Source: Planctomycetota bacterium
Lineage (GTDB): Bacteria; Planctomycetota; Planctomycetia; Gemmatales; Gemmataceae
Assembly: GCA_009920765.1 (NCBI GenBank)
Contig: RFZJ01000001.1
Location: forward strand, 105,774 to 169,773
Reading direction: 5' to 3'
Length of the DNA: 64,000 bases
Within the stretch, counting starts at the first letter, position 1. Each line of letters starts with the position of its first letter. Position numbers and translations under genes: made by a program. This document shows, one piece after another, positions 28,003-36,508 of this stretch. Below the pieces are notes generated by a model, which made no database searches, was not told the origin of the DNA, and saw only the letters and a program-made list of their open reading frames with translations.

Positions 28003-28860
28003 TCAAGATGACTTCCAGGAATAAGGAAGGTATTTTGCAAGCAGACATAGTTTTCTAAAGGTACTGATTCGAACTCTATTATTAAATAAATCAAAATTAT
28101 TCTTCCGCATCTTATCGAGAATAGCTTTATAGGTATGCAACATCGCTAGAAAAATACCCTTTGCGTTTCCATCCAGATATTGGGTTAATTCCTGTGCTTC
28201 GTCATAGTACTTCGCAGCTCTATTGGCTTGAAATTCAAGCAGATTAAAAAAGCATTCATCTCTTTCATTCTTACTTAATTTGATCTCATCATAATTAAAC
28301 CTGGCTATTTCATCCTGCGGAATGTAAACTCGACCCAGTGAATAATCCTCTTTGATATCCCGAAGAATATTGGTTAATTGCAGTGCTATACCTGCAGATT
28401 CAGCAGGCAACAAGGCTTTTTCAGAATTAAACCCCCAGAGATGAATGCAACATAAACCAACGGCTGATGCCACTCGGTAACAGTATTTGTATAGCTCATC
28501 AAATGTTTGATAACGATGGATGTCGAGATCCATTGCAACCCCATCCAAAACGTCAAGCAAATACTGGTGAGGTATTTGATGCCTTTGAACCATCAAGGCA
28601 AAAGCAGGATGGATTGGATGACTGAACTGGCCGTTTAGTGCGCCTAATGTTTGTTCACGCCAATTACCCAACGCTTTTCGTGTGAAATCAATTTTCCCTG
28701 GTTCATCAGCAATATCGTCGCTGATCCGCATGAAGGCATAAAGGGCACACATGGAATCACTTTTTAATTTGGGAAGAAGGTGAAAAGTGAGATAAAAATT
28801 TCCAGCCTGATCCTTGGCAATTTTCCTGCAATAATCAAACGATTCTTTTTGCGAGAGCAT
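28003..28860 (-). CDS. hpnD: presqualene diphosphate synthase HpnD-type
   Basis: Joins two farnesyl diphosphates to presqualene diphosphate in the bacterial HpnCDE route to squalene. 285 residues of the trans-isoprenyl (squalene/phytoene synthase) fold. First Asp-rich motif in CALYAFMRISDDIADE, second in LQLTNILRDIKEDYSLGRVYIPQDE; the GVAMDLDIHRYQTFDELYKYCYRVA region matches the phytoene-synthase-like branch. hpnC lies 37 bp upstream on the same strand. No hpnE (the reductase) is in this window. The assignment to HpnD rather than phytoene synthase rests on pairing with hpnC. Confidence 0.85.
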   Translation of the reverse strand: MLSQKESFDYCRKIAKDQAGNFYLTFHLLPKLKSDSMCALYAFMRISDDIADEPGKIDFTRKALGNWREQTLGALNGQFSHPIHPAFALMVQRHQIPHQYLLDVLDGVAMDLDIHRYQTFDELYKYCYRVASAVGLCCIHLWGFNSEKALLPAESAGIALQLTNILRDIKEDYSLGRVYIPQDEIARFNYDEIKLSKNERDECFFNLLEFQANRAAKYYDEAQELTQYLDGNAKGIFLAMLHTYKAILDKMRKNNFDLFNNRVRISTFRKLCLLAKYLPYSWKSS

Positions 28861-28897
28861 CCTGCTTCCAACTCCTAACGAGTAAAGACCACTAGAC

Positions 28898-29821
28898 CTA
28901 TGATTTTGAAAGAAAGGGTAGGCGTTTAAAAAGTGATTTTCCCAAAATCATCATCTTTTCCCATTTGGAAAGCGAAGGCCTAGTTTCCCACACCTTGTAG
29001 TTCAACTTTTTTATTTTACCAAGAATGGAAAGACCTCCCTCCATAAATAATTCCAAGTCCACTTTTCTTGCCTTGGGCACCATGCTTAGCAATGGACTCC
29101 CCTTAAAAAACATCTTTTCTGTCCGATCAACCAAATCAGCCATCATCGATTCAAAAGCTTGGTTCTGTTTACGGTTGGTATAATCTTCGTGGCTATAATT
29201 AAACTTCGACCTAAATTCTGAGGGAATGTAGATCCTTCCTATAAGGAAATCCCTCGCAACATCCTGCCAGAAATTTGTAAGTTGCAATGCGGTACAAATA
29301 TAGTCTGAATAAACAGCTTTTTCCTCGTCATATGTTTCCCACATGAGCAAAACCAACCTACCCACCGGATTTGCAGAATATTTGCAATAGAGAAGCAACT
29401 GTTCGTAAGTATGGTACTCAAGCACCAATTGGTCCTGCTCAAATGCAAAAATCAAATCTTTAAATAATTGTTCAGGAATGTGAAACCGCTTGATAGTCGG
29501 AGCCAGTGCCACGAAAATCGGGTGGTGTGGGGTTTCCTTGTAACAATCAGTCAACTCCAGCCGCCACCACCGTAGATATTCCAATGCTTTCTGCCCTCCC
29601 CCTGTTTCATCCCCGAGATCATCGGCCCATCTGCAAAAAGAATAGACAGCATGAAAATGGGGTATCAAAGATTTGGGAAGCAAACGAGAAACCACGCTGA
29701 AGTTTTCGTAGTTATTGTGAGTAAAGGCAAGGCAGAATTGGCGTGAAAACTCAAGCGATGGAACAGGGTAGGCTCTTTCGGGTCCAAATTCAGCCAGCGA
29801 TTTTTTGAACAACGCACTCAT
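28898..29821 (-). CDS. hpnC: hydroxysqualene synthase HpnC-type
   Basis: Second enzyme of the HpnCDE pathway, converting presqualene diphosphate to hydroxysqualene. 307 residues. The N-terminal HpnC-like stretch is HNNYENFSVVSRLLPKSLI, the first Asp motif is FCRWADDLGDE, and the second is LQLTNFWQDVARDFLIGRIYIP. The frame is open to GTG 29851, but ATG 29821 gives a usual N-terminus (MSALFKKSLAEFGPERAYPV). It is separated from csrA by a strong terminator and followed by hpnD, so hpnC-hpnD form their own unit. Squalene would feed hopanoid or sterol synthesis; those cyclases are not here. Confidence 0.87.
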   Translation of the reverse strand: MSALFKKSLAEFGPERAYPVPSLEFSRQFCLAFTHNNYENFSVVSRLLPKSLIPHFHAVYSFCRWADDLGDETGGGQKALEYLRWWRLELTDCYKETPHHPIFVALAPTIKRFHIPEQLFKDLIFAFEQDQLVLEYHTYEQLLLYCKYSANPVGRLVLLMWETYDEEKAVYSDYICTALQLTNFWQDVARDFLIGRIYIPSEFRSKFNYSHEDYTNRKQNQAFESMMADLVDRTEKMFFKGSPLLSMVPKARKVDLELFMEGGLSILGKIKKLNYKVWETRPSLSKWEKMMILGKSLFKRLPFLSKS

Positions 29822-29874
29822 CTTTATGATTGTAATCAATCTCAGTTTCACTTGCTAAAAAAACATCATCCAAA

Positions 29875-29916
29875 AATAAAACAAGACCCTGAATCTAATC
29901 AGGGTCTTGTTTTATT
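29875..29916. terminator. long perfect hairpin terminator between csrA and hpnC
   Basis: An 18-bp perfect stem (29875-29892 with 29899-29916) with a six-base loop, GC core GACCCTGA/TCAGGGTC and A/T-rich outer arms that supply a U-tract in both directions. It directly follows csrA on the minus strand and lies between csrA and the hpnC start. Confidence 0.85.
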
Positions 29917-29932
29917 TATTTAAGCTTCTTGG

Positions 29933-30136
29933 TTATTGAACAATCGCAGAGTTTGTATCTTCTTGCGCTGTTGCTTCGCCACCCTTCGAGGGCAACAATT
30001 CTTGTCGGTAAATCGGTACATCCCTTGGAGCTTCAATGCCAAGTCTAATTTTGCCCCTGTCTATATCAACTACAGTAATACAAACATTTTCCCCGATATA
30101 AATCTTCTCTCCAAGTTTACGACTTAATACCAACAT
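29933..30136 (-). CDS. csrA: carbon storage regulator CsrA
   Basis: Small RNA-binding post-transcriptional regulator that blocks ribosome binding at GGA sites in hairpin loops of target mRNAs. 67 residues starting MLVLSRKLGEKIYIG, with beta-strand core and conserved GKIRLGIEAPRDVPIYRQEL, including the RNA-contacting Leu4/Arg6 and Arg near position 44. The frame is open further upstream, but the CsrA N-terminus and the AGGAGG seven bases before ATG 30136 fix the start. It is slightly longer than E. coli CsrA by an acidic tail. No fliW or flagellar gene is adjacent. Confidence 0.95.
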   Translation of the reverse strand: MLVLSRKLGEKIYIGENVCITVVDIDRGKIRLGIEAPRDVPIYRQELLPSKGGEATAQEDTNSAIVQ

Positions 30137-30143
30137 ATCGCAA

Positions 30144-30150
30144 CCCTCCT
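30144..30150 (-). promoter_or_regulatory. csrA ribosome binding site
   Basis: AGGAGGG on the minus strand, seven bases before ATG 30136. Being GGA-containing, it could also be a CsrA autoregulation site, as known for CsrA in other bacteria; that is inference. Confidence 0.7.
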
Positions 30151-30388
30151 GCGCGCGAATCAAACTTGTGCATCATAAAATGAATGTACCTCACAAAAAT
30201 CGAAGGTAGGTCGATTCAAAGCTATATTCCTTATGGGTTTCGGACAGGTGGATGTTAAATTCATTACAATCTGAATAGTAGGAACAAATTCCTTCTTGAA
30301 GCCAAGAGATTTCATCCAAAGCTCGATCAAATCGAGCCATTCAAGCGTAGGACTTCTCATTTTAAATTTTTTTAAACTGGGCAATCTT

Positions 30389-31951
30389 TTACTTTAAATT
30401 GCTTTTACCTAGCAGCAGATCAATCGTACTTTTGAGAACCTGTTGGATTTCTTCATGTTTCATCTCATCGAAATGGCCCAGAGTAAAACAAGCAGCCCTG
30501 CCCTCTGGATTATCTCTCACCCATACCACGGGTTCAATTTTGTCCCCAGGCACGGATTTGCCCTGCAGCAATACTTTTGCATCCTTGGCAAGCGGATTCA
30601 CCTTGTAAAGGTGTGAGGCAAGCTTTTCATTTTTAACCCTTTCAAAATTAATGTTATTAAAGTGGCCTTCAACAAGCATTACCTGGGTCAAAGAATTAGC
30701 AACCTCATGCCCCTGGTAATTACAGCCCAGGACATCCTTATCAAACTCTTTCCATTCCATAAATCCTTCAGGAAGCTTTATATTCGGCGCAAAACCATGC
30801 GTTGCAGTCCGGATTGCAAGTACTGGTTTTCCCTTACGGATATATTCTTTCAACATCTTCATCTCTTCCGTTGGTACCCCCCTTCTTCTCAAACTAAGCA
30901 CAAGTAAATCTGCTGAATCAAGCATATTCAAACCAGGTAGACTGCCAAACCTTGCTTCAGATGAAAACGAAAATTGGGATTGATACTCTTTTCCAAGTCT
31001 TGCCAATGCAAACTCCGGAATCCAAAGCCTTGACTTATAAGCATCTTCTGCACCAACAAATAAAATTCTGGGGCGCTTATCTTCCTTAAAACGAAATTCT
31101 TTTCCACCCAGTATCTGATTGCTACTGATTGTCGGGCACCAAAACTTCTCAATATGTTCCACGACTAGGTCTGTGCCAGTAAAATGGCTCACAAAAGGCG
31201 CCTTTTCAGGATTGTACATCGTATCAGTTAGATCCCGAACCAACGCAACATTCATACCCTGCTGCACCATTTGCCTAATAGAAAATGGCCTGCCTAATAC
31301 ACACATATTGGTATGTACCCCAAGCACCAAAACATTAGTAACACCTTTTTGTTTCATCAGATAAAAAGCTTCGGCACTATCGGTGATGGCATCTTGGGGA
31401 AAAATTTCAATGGCGTCTATTTGCCTGGTCCAAGCTCGATAATTTTTACATTGAGGAATGGAATCATCCCCACCATCGGTATCATCGATTGGAAGTTTTT
31501 CCTCCAATTTCGGATCAAGCTTGCACCACCGCATCAAAGGGGTTTTAGTTGCAACTTCAGGGGCATTTTTTGCGAGCAACCTTTGAGGTGTATCCTTGTA
31601 AAATTCCAAAGTATCACTGGGACAATGAATAATCATTGCACCCATATCCCGGGCTTTCTTTATAAAAAGGTTGACCGTAGGCGCCATCTCGCCCACCCGA
31701 TCCGAAGCATTCTTACTCCAGTGTTTATCCCACATATCACAAACAACCACTGCAGTTTTTGGTGCAGCCCATTTATCTTCCTTAAGTTCGGTTGCCCAAT
31801 CTTTTTTATCGCCCTTTATTTGTTTCTTTGATCTTAAAACCAAGTTTAATTCAGTTTTTCCCTCAGGAAACGACATGCTTTTTTCCGAATAAAACAAAAG
31901 GAACATTAAAACCAACACCATTAGGGAAGTCATTCGGAGTATTTGATTCAT
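30389..31951 (-). CDS. secreted isochorismatase-like / ThuA-like fusion protein
   Basis: Two-domain exported protein of about 520 residues. A signal-like hydrophobic start (MNQILRMTSLMVLVLMFLLF) is followed by an isochorismatase-like cysteine hydrolase domain with VVVCDMWDKHW (catalytic Asp) and VLVLGVHTNMCVLGRPFSIRQM (nucleophile Cys about 217). The second half, from about residue 285, starts RPRILFVGAEDAYKSR and has the Gly-X-His-type pattern AIRTATHGFAPN and a late CFTLGHFDEM, like ThuA/trehalose-utilisation domains. ATG 31951 is chosen over an upstream GTG at 31990 because it opens the signal peptide. It diverges from the DUF1501 gene by 80 bp. The substrate is unknown; the fusion suggests one pathway for both domains. 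Confidence 0.78.
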   Translation of the reverse strand: MNQILRMTSLMVLVLMFLLFYSEKSMSFPEGKTELNLVLRSKKQIKGDKKDWATELKEDKWAAPKTAVVVCDMWDKHWSKNASDRVGEMAPTVNLFIKKARDMGAMIIHCPSDTLEFYKDTPQRLLAKNAPEVATKTPLMRWCKLDPKLEEKLPIDDTDGGDDSIPQCKNYRAWTRQIDAIEIFPQDAITDSAEAFYLMKQKGVTNVLVLGVHTNMCVLGRPFSIRQMVQQGMNVALVRDLTDTMYNPEKAPFVSHFTGTDLVVEHIEKFWCPTISSNQILGGKEFRFKEDKRPRILFVGAEDAYKSRLWIPEFALARLGKEYQSQFSFSSEARFGSLPGLNMLDSADLLVLSLRRRGVPTEEMKMLKEYIRKGKPVLAIRTATHGFAPNIKLPEGFMEWKEFDKDVLGCNYQGHEVANSLTQVMLVEGHFNNINFERVKNEKLASHLYKVNPLAKDAKVLLQGKSVPGDKIEPVVWVRDNPEGRAACFTLGHFDEMKHEEIQQVLKSTIDLLLGKSNLK

Positions 31952-32031
31952 TGTTTTAATCCTGAAATATAGTTGCCTATAACCTTGCACCTATGGCACA
32001 ATAAATACATGATGATTTACTTCCTTCCTTA

Positions 32032-33510
32032 ATGCAATCAGGAAAATATAAGCCGATGTCGCTTAATTTTCAAAGGCAGCAGCATCCGAAGTTAAATCGC
32101 AGGCAAGCAATACAAGCCGGCGCAATTGGATTATTGGGCTTGGGCACCAATCATTTGCATGCCCTTAGGGCTTTGGAAACAACCTCAGTAAAACCAAAAA
32201 TCAAAGCTAAATCTGTTATTTTTATCTTCCTTTCAGGCGGTCTTTCTCAAATTGATAGCTTCGACCTTAAACCAGATGCTCCAGAAAATATCCGAGGCGA
32301 GTTCAAACCAATTGCCACCCAAACTCCCGGGTTAAATATTTGCGAACATCTGCCCATGCTCGCAGCACGCAGTTCCAAATGGGCATTGCTTAGGTCTTTA
32401 ACACATCGCACCAATGATCATTCCCTTGGCCACTTGATCATGATGAGCGGCCGTTCTGACATGCCTGCTGGATTCGACCCCAGTAAACCCAAGAATTCTG
32501 ATTGGCCTTCAATAGCATCAATCATTGGTAATGTAACCAAACCAATCAACAATCTTCCACCTGCAATAGTTTTGCCAGAGAAATTGGTTCATAACTCAGG
32601 AAGAGTTATTCCTGGGCAATTTGGTGGGCAAATGGGAACCCGAGGCGACCCCTGGTTCGTTGAGGCGTCTTCATTCGATTCCAAAGCATACGGTGCATTT
32701 CCCACCCATGAATTTGATCATCAACAACGGGAAAGCAAAGGATTAAAACGAACTTTTGTTGCACCTAATCTTTCATTGCCAGAATCCTTGACCAATACAC
32801 GTTTGCAAAACAGATTTTCTCTTATGAAAAGTCTCGACAAACAAGTAAGCGATCTCGAATCTGTTGCTACTATCAATCAATTTGATCGCTTTCATCAAGG
32901 CGCCCTTTCCCTCCTTGTCGACCCCAAGGTTAGAACTTGCTTTGATGTTACTACAGCTCCGGAGAAACAGCAGGAACGCTACGGCAAAAACTCTTTTGGC
33001 TGGTCGCTTATGATGGCAAAAAACTTGGTAGAGGCAGGCGTTCCCCTTATTCAAGTCAATCTTGGAAATAATGAGACTTGGGACACGCATGGCAATGCTT
33101 TTCCCCACCTCAAGGAAAAGTTGCTGCCTCCAACTGATAAATGCCTTTCCTCTCTGCTTGATGATCTTGAAGAATCTGGGTTGTTAAAAAGTACACTAAT
33201 AGTAATGGCTGGCGAATTTGGCCGAACTCCCAAAGTTTTTGGGTTACCAGCCCATTACAAACTTCCAGGTAGAGATCACTGGGGCGCAGTGCAAAGCGTC
33301 TTTTTTGCTGGTGCAGGTATTCCAGGCGGAACCGTTGTTGGTAGTTCAGATAAAAATGGCGGCTTCCCCGCTACAGAGCCTTACACACCGGAAAGTTTTG
33401 CTGCCACCATCTACAACGCTCTTGGTATCCCCTCTGATGCCGTTTGGCATGATGCAACTCAAAGGCCAAACAACATATATTACGGCACTCCCATCCCAGC
33501 TTTTTCTTAA
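32032..33510 (+). CDS. DUF1501 (sulfatase-like fold) Tat-exported protein
   Basis: Planctomycete DUF1501 protein, 492 residues. A twin-arginine-type leader LNRRQAIQAGAIGLLGLG indicates export folded. The core shows AKSVIFIFLSGGLSQIDSFDLKPD, GAGIPGG and the family C-terminal region MAGEFGRTPK and GRDHWGAVQSVFFAG, which corresponds to metal-site residues of alkaline-phosphatase-like folds. The usual partner, a PSCyt1/PSCyt2/PSD1 gene, is not adjacent. Instead ggt follows 72 bp later. ATG 32032 is used; ATG 32056 is possible. Reaction unknown. Confidence 0.88.
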   Translation: MQSGKYKPMSLNFQRQQHPKLNRRQAIQAGAIGLLGLGTNHLHALRALETTSVKPKIKAKSVIFIFLSGGLSQIDSFDLKPDAPENIRGEFKPIATQTPGLNICEHLPMLAARSSKWALLRSLTHRTNDHSLGHLIMMSGRSDMPAGFDPSKPKNSDWPSIASIIGNVTKPINNLPPAIVLPEKLVHNSGRVIPGQFGGQMGTRGDPWFVEASSFDSKAYGAFPTHEFDHQQRESKGLKRTFVAPNLSLPESLTNTRLQNRFSLMKSLDKQVSDLESVATINQFDRFHQGALSLLVDPKVRTCFDVTTAPEKQQERYGKNSFGWSLMMAKNLVEAGVPLIQVNLGNNETWDTHGNAFPHLKEKLLPPTDKCLSSLLDDLEESGLLKSTLIVMAGEFGRTPKVFGLPAHYKLPGRDHWGAVQSVFFAGAGIPGGTVVGSSDKNGGFPATEPYTPESFAATIYNALGIPSDAVWHDATQRPNNIYYGTPIPAFS

Positions 33511-33582
33511 CAATTTTCATCTATTTAATTTGCCACAACTCGTTAACATATGCCTAGTGATTGCTTCCTTGATAAGGCTATT

Positions 33583-35259
33583 ATGAAACTTACTTTTTAT
33601 TCTTGTACACTAGCTGCACTTTTTTTCTCCACCAGTACTTTGATTGTACGGGCTGAGTCTTTCAGCAAAGGTGTGGTGGTTTCAGTTTCACAACCAGGTT
33701 CTGATGCGGGCTTAAAAATCCTTAAATCGGGCGGGAATGCTGTTGATGCTGCAATCGCAACAGCATTTGCTCTTGCGGTAACTCATCCTGCTGCAGGCAA
33801 TATCGGTGGCGGGGGCTTCATGGTCGTCCACCCGCCCGTTGGCAAAGGCGAACCTACTATTTTTGAATATCGGGAAAATGCCCCCAAAGCTGCTTTCGAA
33901 ACTGTATTTAAAAAAACGGATGGCATGTTCACCCACAAAGTTTCAGGGGTTCCCGGCACGGTTAAGGGTCTAGCTTTGGCACACCAGCGTTTTGGTTCAA
34001 AACCTTGGGCAGAACTTCTTATCCCAGCTATTGAACTTGCCGAAAAAGGCTTTCCTGTCAGCAGGCAACTTGCCAATTCATTAAACGGGCTGCTCTCTAC
34101 TTCAAAAGAATTTGAGGAACTTCAGCGAGTTTTTAAACCAATCAATGGTACCAATCAATGGCAAACAAACGATATCCTTGTCCAAAAAGACTTGGGAAAA
34201 ACCCTCGAAAGAATTGCAAAATTCGGCCCTGATGAATTCTATCTGGGCGCTACCGCTGATCTTATTCACAACGAAATGAAAATGGGAGGCGGGCTTATAG
34301 GCAAAGATGATTTGGCTCTTTATCAAGCCAGGGAAAGAAAGCCAATCAAGCTCGAATACAAAGGGTTTTCAATTTACGGTTCACCACCACCTAGCTCGGG
34401 AGCGATCACCTTGGGCCTGATGCTCAACATGATCGAACCGATTGACATCAAAAAAATGGGGCGTTGGTCGCCTGAAACTTTTCATCTTTTGATCGAAACC
34501 ATGAAGCGGGCATTTTGTGAACGAGCAAGGCATCTTGGGGATCAAGGATTTGTGGATATCCCTGGCACTCTTCTGGACAAAGAATTCGCAAAAAAACTTG
34601 CAGCTAGCATCAACCCTCAAAAAGCAACCCCTAGTGCAGATCTCGCCAATGATTTTAACATTTCTAAGGAAAGCGATAGCACCACTCATTTCTCAATCGT
34701 TGACAATAAAGGAATGGCGGTAAGCAACACATATACTCTTGAGCAAAGTTACGGCTCGAAGGTAATGGTAAGAGGCGCAGGATTTCTTCTCAATAATGAA
34801 ATGCTTGATTTCAATTGGTTTCCAGGCGAAACAAACAAATCCGGAAGAATCGGTACCAAGGCAAACCTCATTCAACCGGGTAAAAAAATGCTCAGTTCGC
34901 AGACACCGGTTATCGTTGCAAAAAATGGCTCCCCCTACCTAGTTACAGGCAGTCCGGGTAGCAGAACCATCATTAACACAGTCTTCAACATCATCATCAA
35001 CGTCATCGATTTTGAAATGACTGCACAGGAGGCAATTGATTCAGCCCGACTTCATCACCAATGGTTTCCTGATAAGACTTATTTTGAAGGAGCGAATAAT
35101 TCGAAATATGAAGCCGACATGAAGAAGCTCCGCTCCATGGGCCACGATATTTCATCCAGAAACCAGGGGGATGCTCATTCAATACTTATCGATCCTAAAA
35201 CAAAACTATTGCATCCGGGATTAGATCATCGGATTGAGGGCGGCCTCGCAGGATACTAA
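33583..35259 (+). CDS. ggt: gamma-glutamyltransferase
   Basis: N-terminal nucleophile hydrolase that cleaves gamma-glutamyl bonds (glutathione and related) outside the cytoplasm. 558 residues with signal peptide (MKLTFYSCTLAALFFSTSTLIVRA). The autoprocessing and catalytic Thr is Thr367 in DSTTHFSIVDNKGMAVSNTYTLEQS; substrate-binding GSPGSRTIINTV and the GGGFMVV region of the large subunit are present. An in-frame ATG at 33550 is upstream, but ATG 33583 matches the signal. It lies 72 bp after the DUF1501 gene and five bases before the MBL gene, so the three look like one operon. Confidence 0.94.
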   Translation: MKLTFYSCTLAALFFSTSTLIVRAESFSKGVVVSVSQPGSDAGLKILKSGGNAVDAAIATAFALAVTHPAAGNIGGGGFMVVHPPVGKGEPTIFEYRENAPKAAFETVFKKTDGMFTHKVSGVPGTVKGLALAHQRFGSKPWAELLIPAIELAEKGFPVSRQLANSLNGLLSTSKEFEELQRVFKPINGTNQWQTNDILVQKDLGKTLERIAKFGPDEFYLGATADLIHNEMKMGGGLIGKDDLALYQARERKPIKLEYKGFSIYGSPPPSSGAITLGLMLNMIEPIDIKKMGRWSPETFHLLIETMKRAFCERARHLGDQGFVDIPGTLLDKEFAKKLAASINPQKATPSADLANDFNISKESDSTTHFSIVDNKGMAVSNTYTLEQSYGSKVMVRGAGFLLNNEMLDFNWFPGETNKSGRIGTKANLIQPGKKMLSSQTPVIVAKNGSPYLVTGSPGSRTIINTVFNIIINVIDFEMTAQEAIDSARLHHQWFPDKTYFEGANNSKYEADMKKLRSMGHDISSRNQGDAHSILIDPKTKLLHPGLDHRIEGGLAGY

Positions 35260-35264
35260 ACTTC

Positions 35265-36326
35265 ATGAATCAACAAAATGCCAATAACAACTGGAATATC
35301 CATGTCAAATACTGGGGAACTAGTGGCAGTATTTCCTCACCATTAAAACCTTCGAGTGTTACAAAAAAAGTCATCGATTCAATTTGCACACTGATTAAGG
35401 GCGGACACCTGAATAATATCGACCATGCAAATCTGGAATCAAGTGTTGCAGATCTAGTCCATAATCATCTGCCTTTTTCTTCAAAATCAACTTTTGGCGG
35501 AAATACTTCCTGCGTGGAGATTAACACTCAAGACTGCATGATAATAATCGATTGTGGCACTGGGGTAATCAACTTCGGAATCAATCTTGAATCAAAATGG
35601 ACACAGGCAACAAGCGAAAAAAGAAAAGGGGTGATCTTATTCAGCCATATGCACTACGACCACTTGTTCGGGCTGCCCATGTGTCAGTCATTTTACGATA
35701 CAAATAATTCTTTCGACCTTTATGGAAACGAAAAGGTTGCTGGAAATCTACTCGATTTTTTTGGCCAAAACTCGGACATGGTCAACTCTCTTTACCCGCC
35801 AATTTTATCCAAAGTTAAAGCCATTAAGAATATAACGCCATTGGAAGAGAAATCACCTCTTGTAATCGGTTCGACAAAAATCTCCCACTATGCTCTTAAT
35901 CATCCTGGCAGCTCAAATGCCTACAAAATTGAATGCAATGGAAAAATCTATGTTTATGCCTCTGATCATGAACAATTGACCGAAACAGATTCCGGACTTG
36001 CAGATTTCTCTAAAAACGCTGATGCAATTTATATGGATGGGCAATTCCTCCTTTCTGAATATCTTGGCCATTCTGGCGTAGGATCTGGGATTCCAACCAA
36101 ACGAACTGGATGGGGGCACACCCCAATGGAATGGTGCTTATTAACCGCTTTTACAGCCAATGCCAAATCATTACATCTTGGCCACCGAGACCCTAGGCGC
36201 TCAGACATCGAAACCGAAAACATTCTGGCCTATCTAACAGGGCACGCAGCAGAATTGAGTAAAAAAAACCATCAAAATCCACCCGAAATTCTATTCCCTC
36301 ACGAGGAAATGGATTGCTTCATTTAG
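35265..36326 (+). CDS. MBL-fold metallo-hydrolase
   Basis: Metal-dependent hydrolase, 353 residues, no signal peptide. The metal motif HMHYDH (His128, His130, Asp132, His133) is in LFSHMHYDHLFGLP; later ligands are in NHPGSSNAYKIE, YASDHEQ and LHLGHRDPRRSD. The N-terminal KYWGTSGSISSP and FGGNTSCVEI pattern resembles the cyclic phosphodiesterase/PhnP side of the superfamily. It follows ggt by five bases and is probably co-translated. A cyclic-nucleotide or ester substrate is possible but not shown. Confidence 0.85.
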   Translation: MNQQNANNNWNIHVKYWGTSGSISSPLKPSSVTKKVIDSICTLIKGGHLNNIDHANLESSVADLVHNHLPFSSKSTFGGNTSCVEINTQDCMIIIDCGTGVINFGINLESKWTQATSEKRKGVILFSHMHYDHLFGLPMCQSFYDTNNSFDLYGNEKVAGNLLDFFGQNSDMVNSLYPPILSKVKAIKNITPLEEKSPLVIGSTKISHYALNHPGSSNAYKIECNGKIYVYASDHEQLTETDSGLADFSKNADAIYMDGQFLLSEYLGHSGVGSGIPTKRTGWGHTPMEWCLLTAFTANAKSLHLGHRDPRRSDIETENILAYLTGHAAELSKKNHQNPPEILFPHEEMDCFI

Positions 36327-36508
36327 AGAAAATTTCTTTAATTATTCCTCACTTTTTTTAAAAATTTATCCCCGTCTTACCCAACAATTACTATTTTTCC
36401 GATTCTATCTTTAATCTTTGAGTTTTTCCTCCTGTATGCCGATAGAACCATAGATCGTTTTAGCCTTATTAATTTGGCAAGCACAAGTAACAGGTGGAAT
36501 TCAATTCG

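Noticed and set aside
30160..30384. Possible 66-74 aa small gene just upstream of csrA (minus)
   Set aside because: Open frame with no usable ribosome binding site at ATG 30360 or TTG 30384, no recognisable fold, and it lies in a region better explained as the csrA leader. Could be revisited with expression data.
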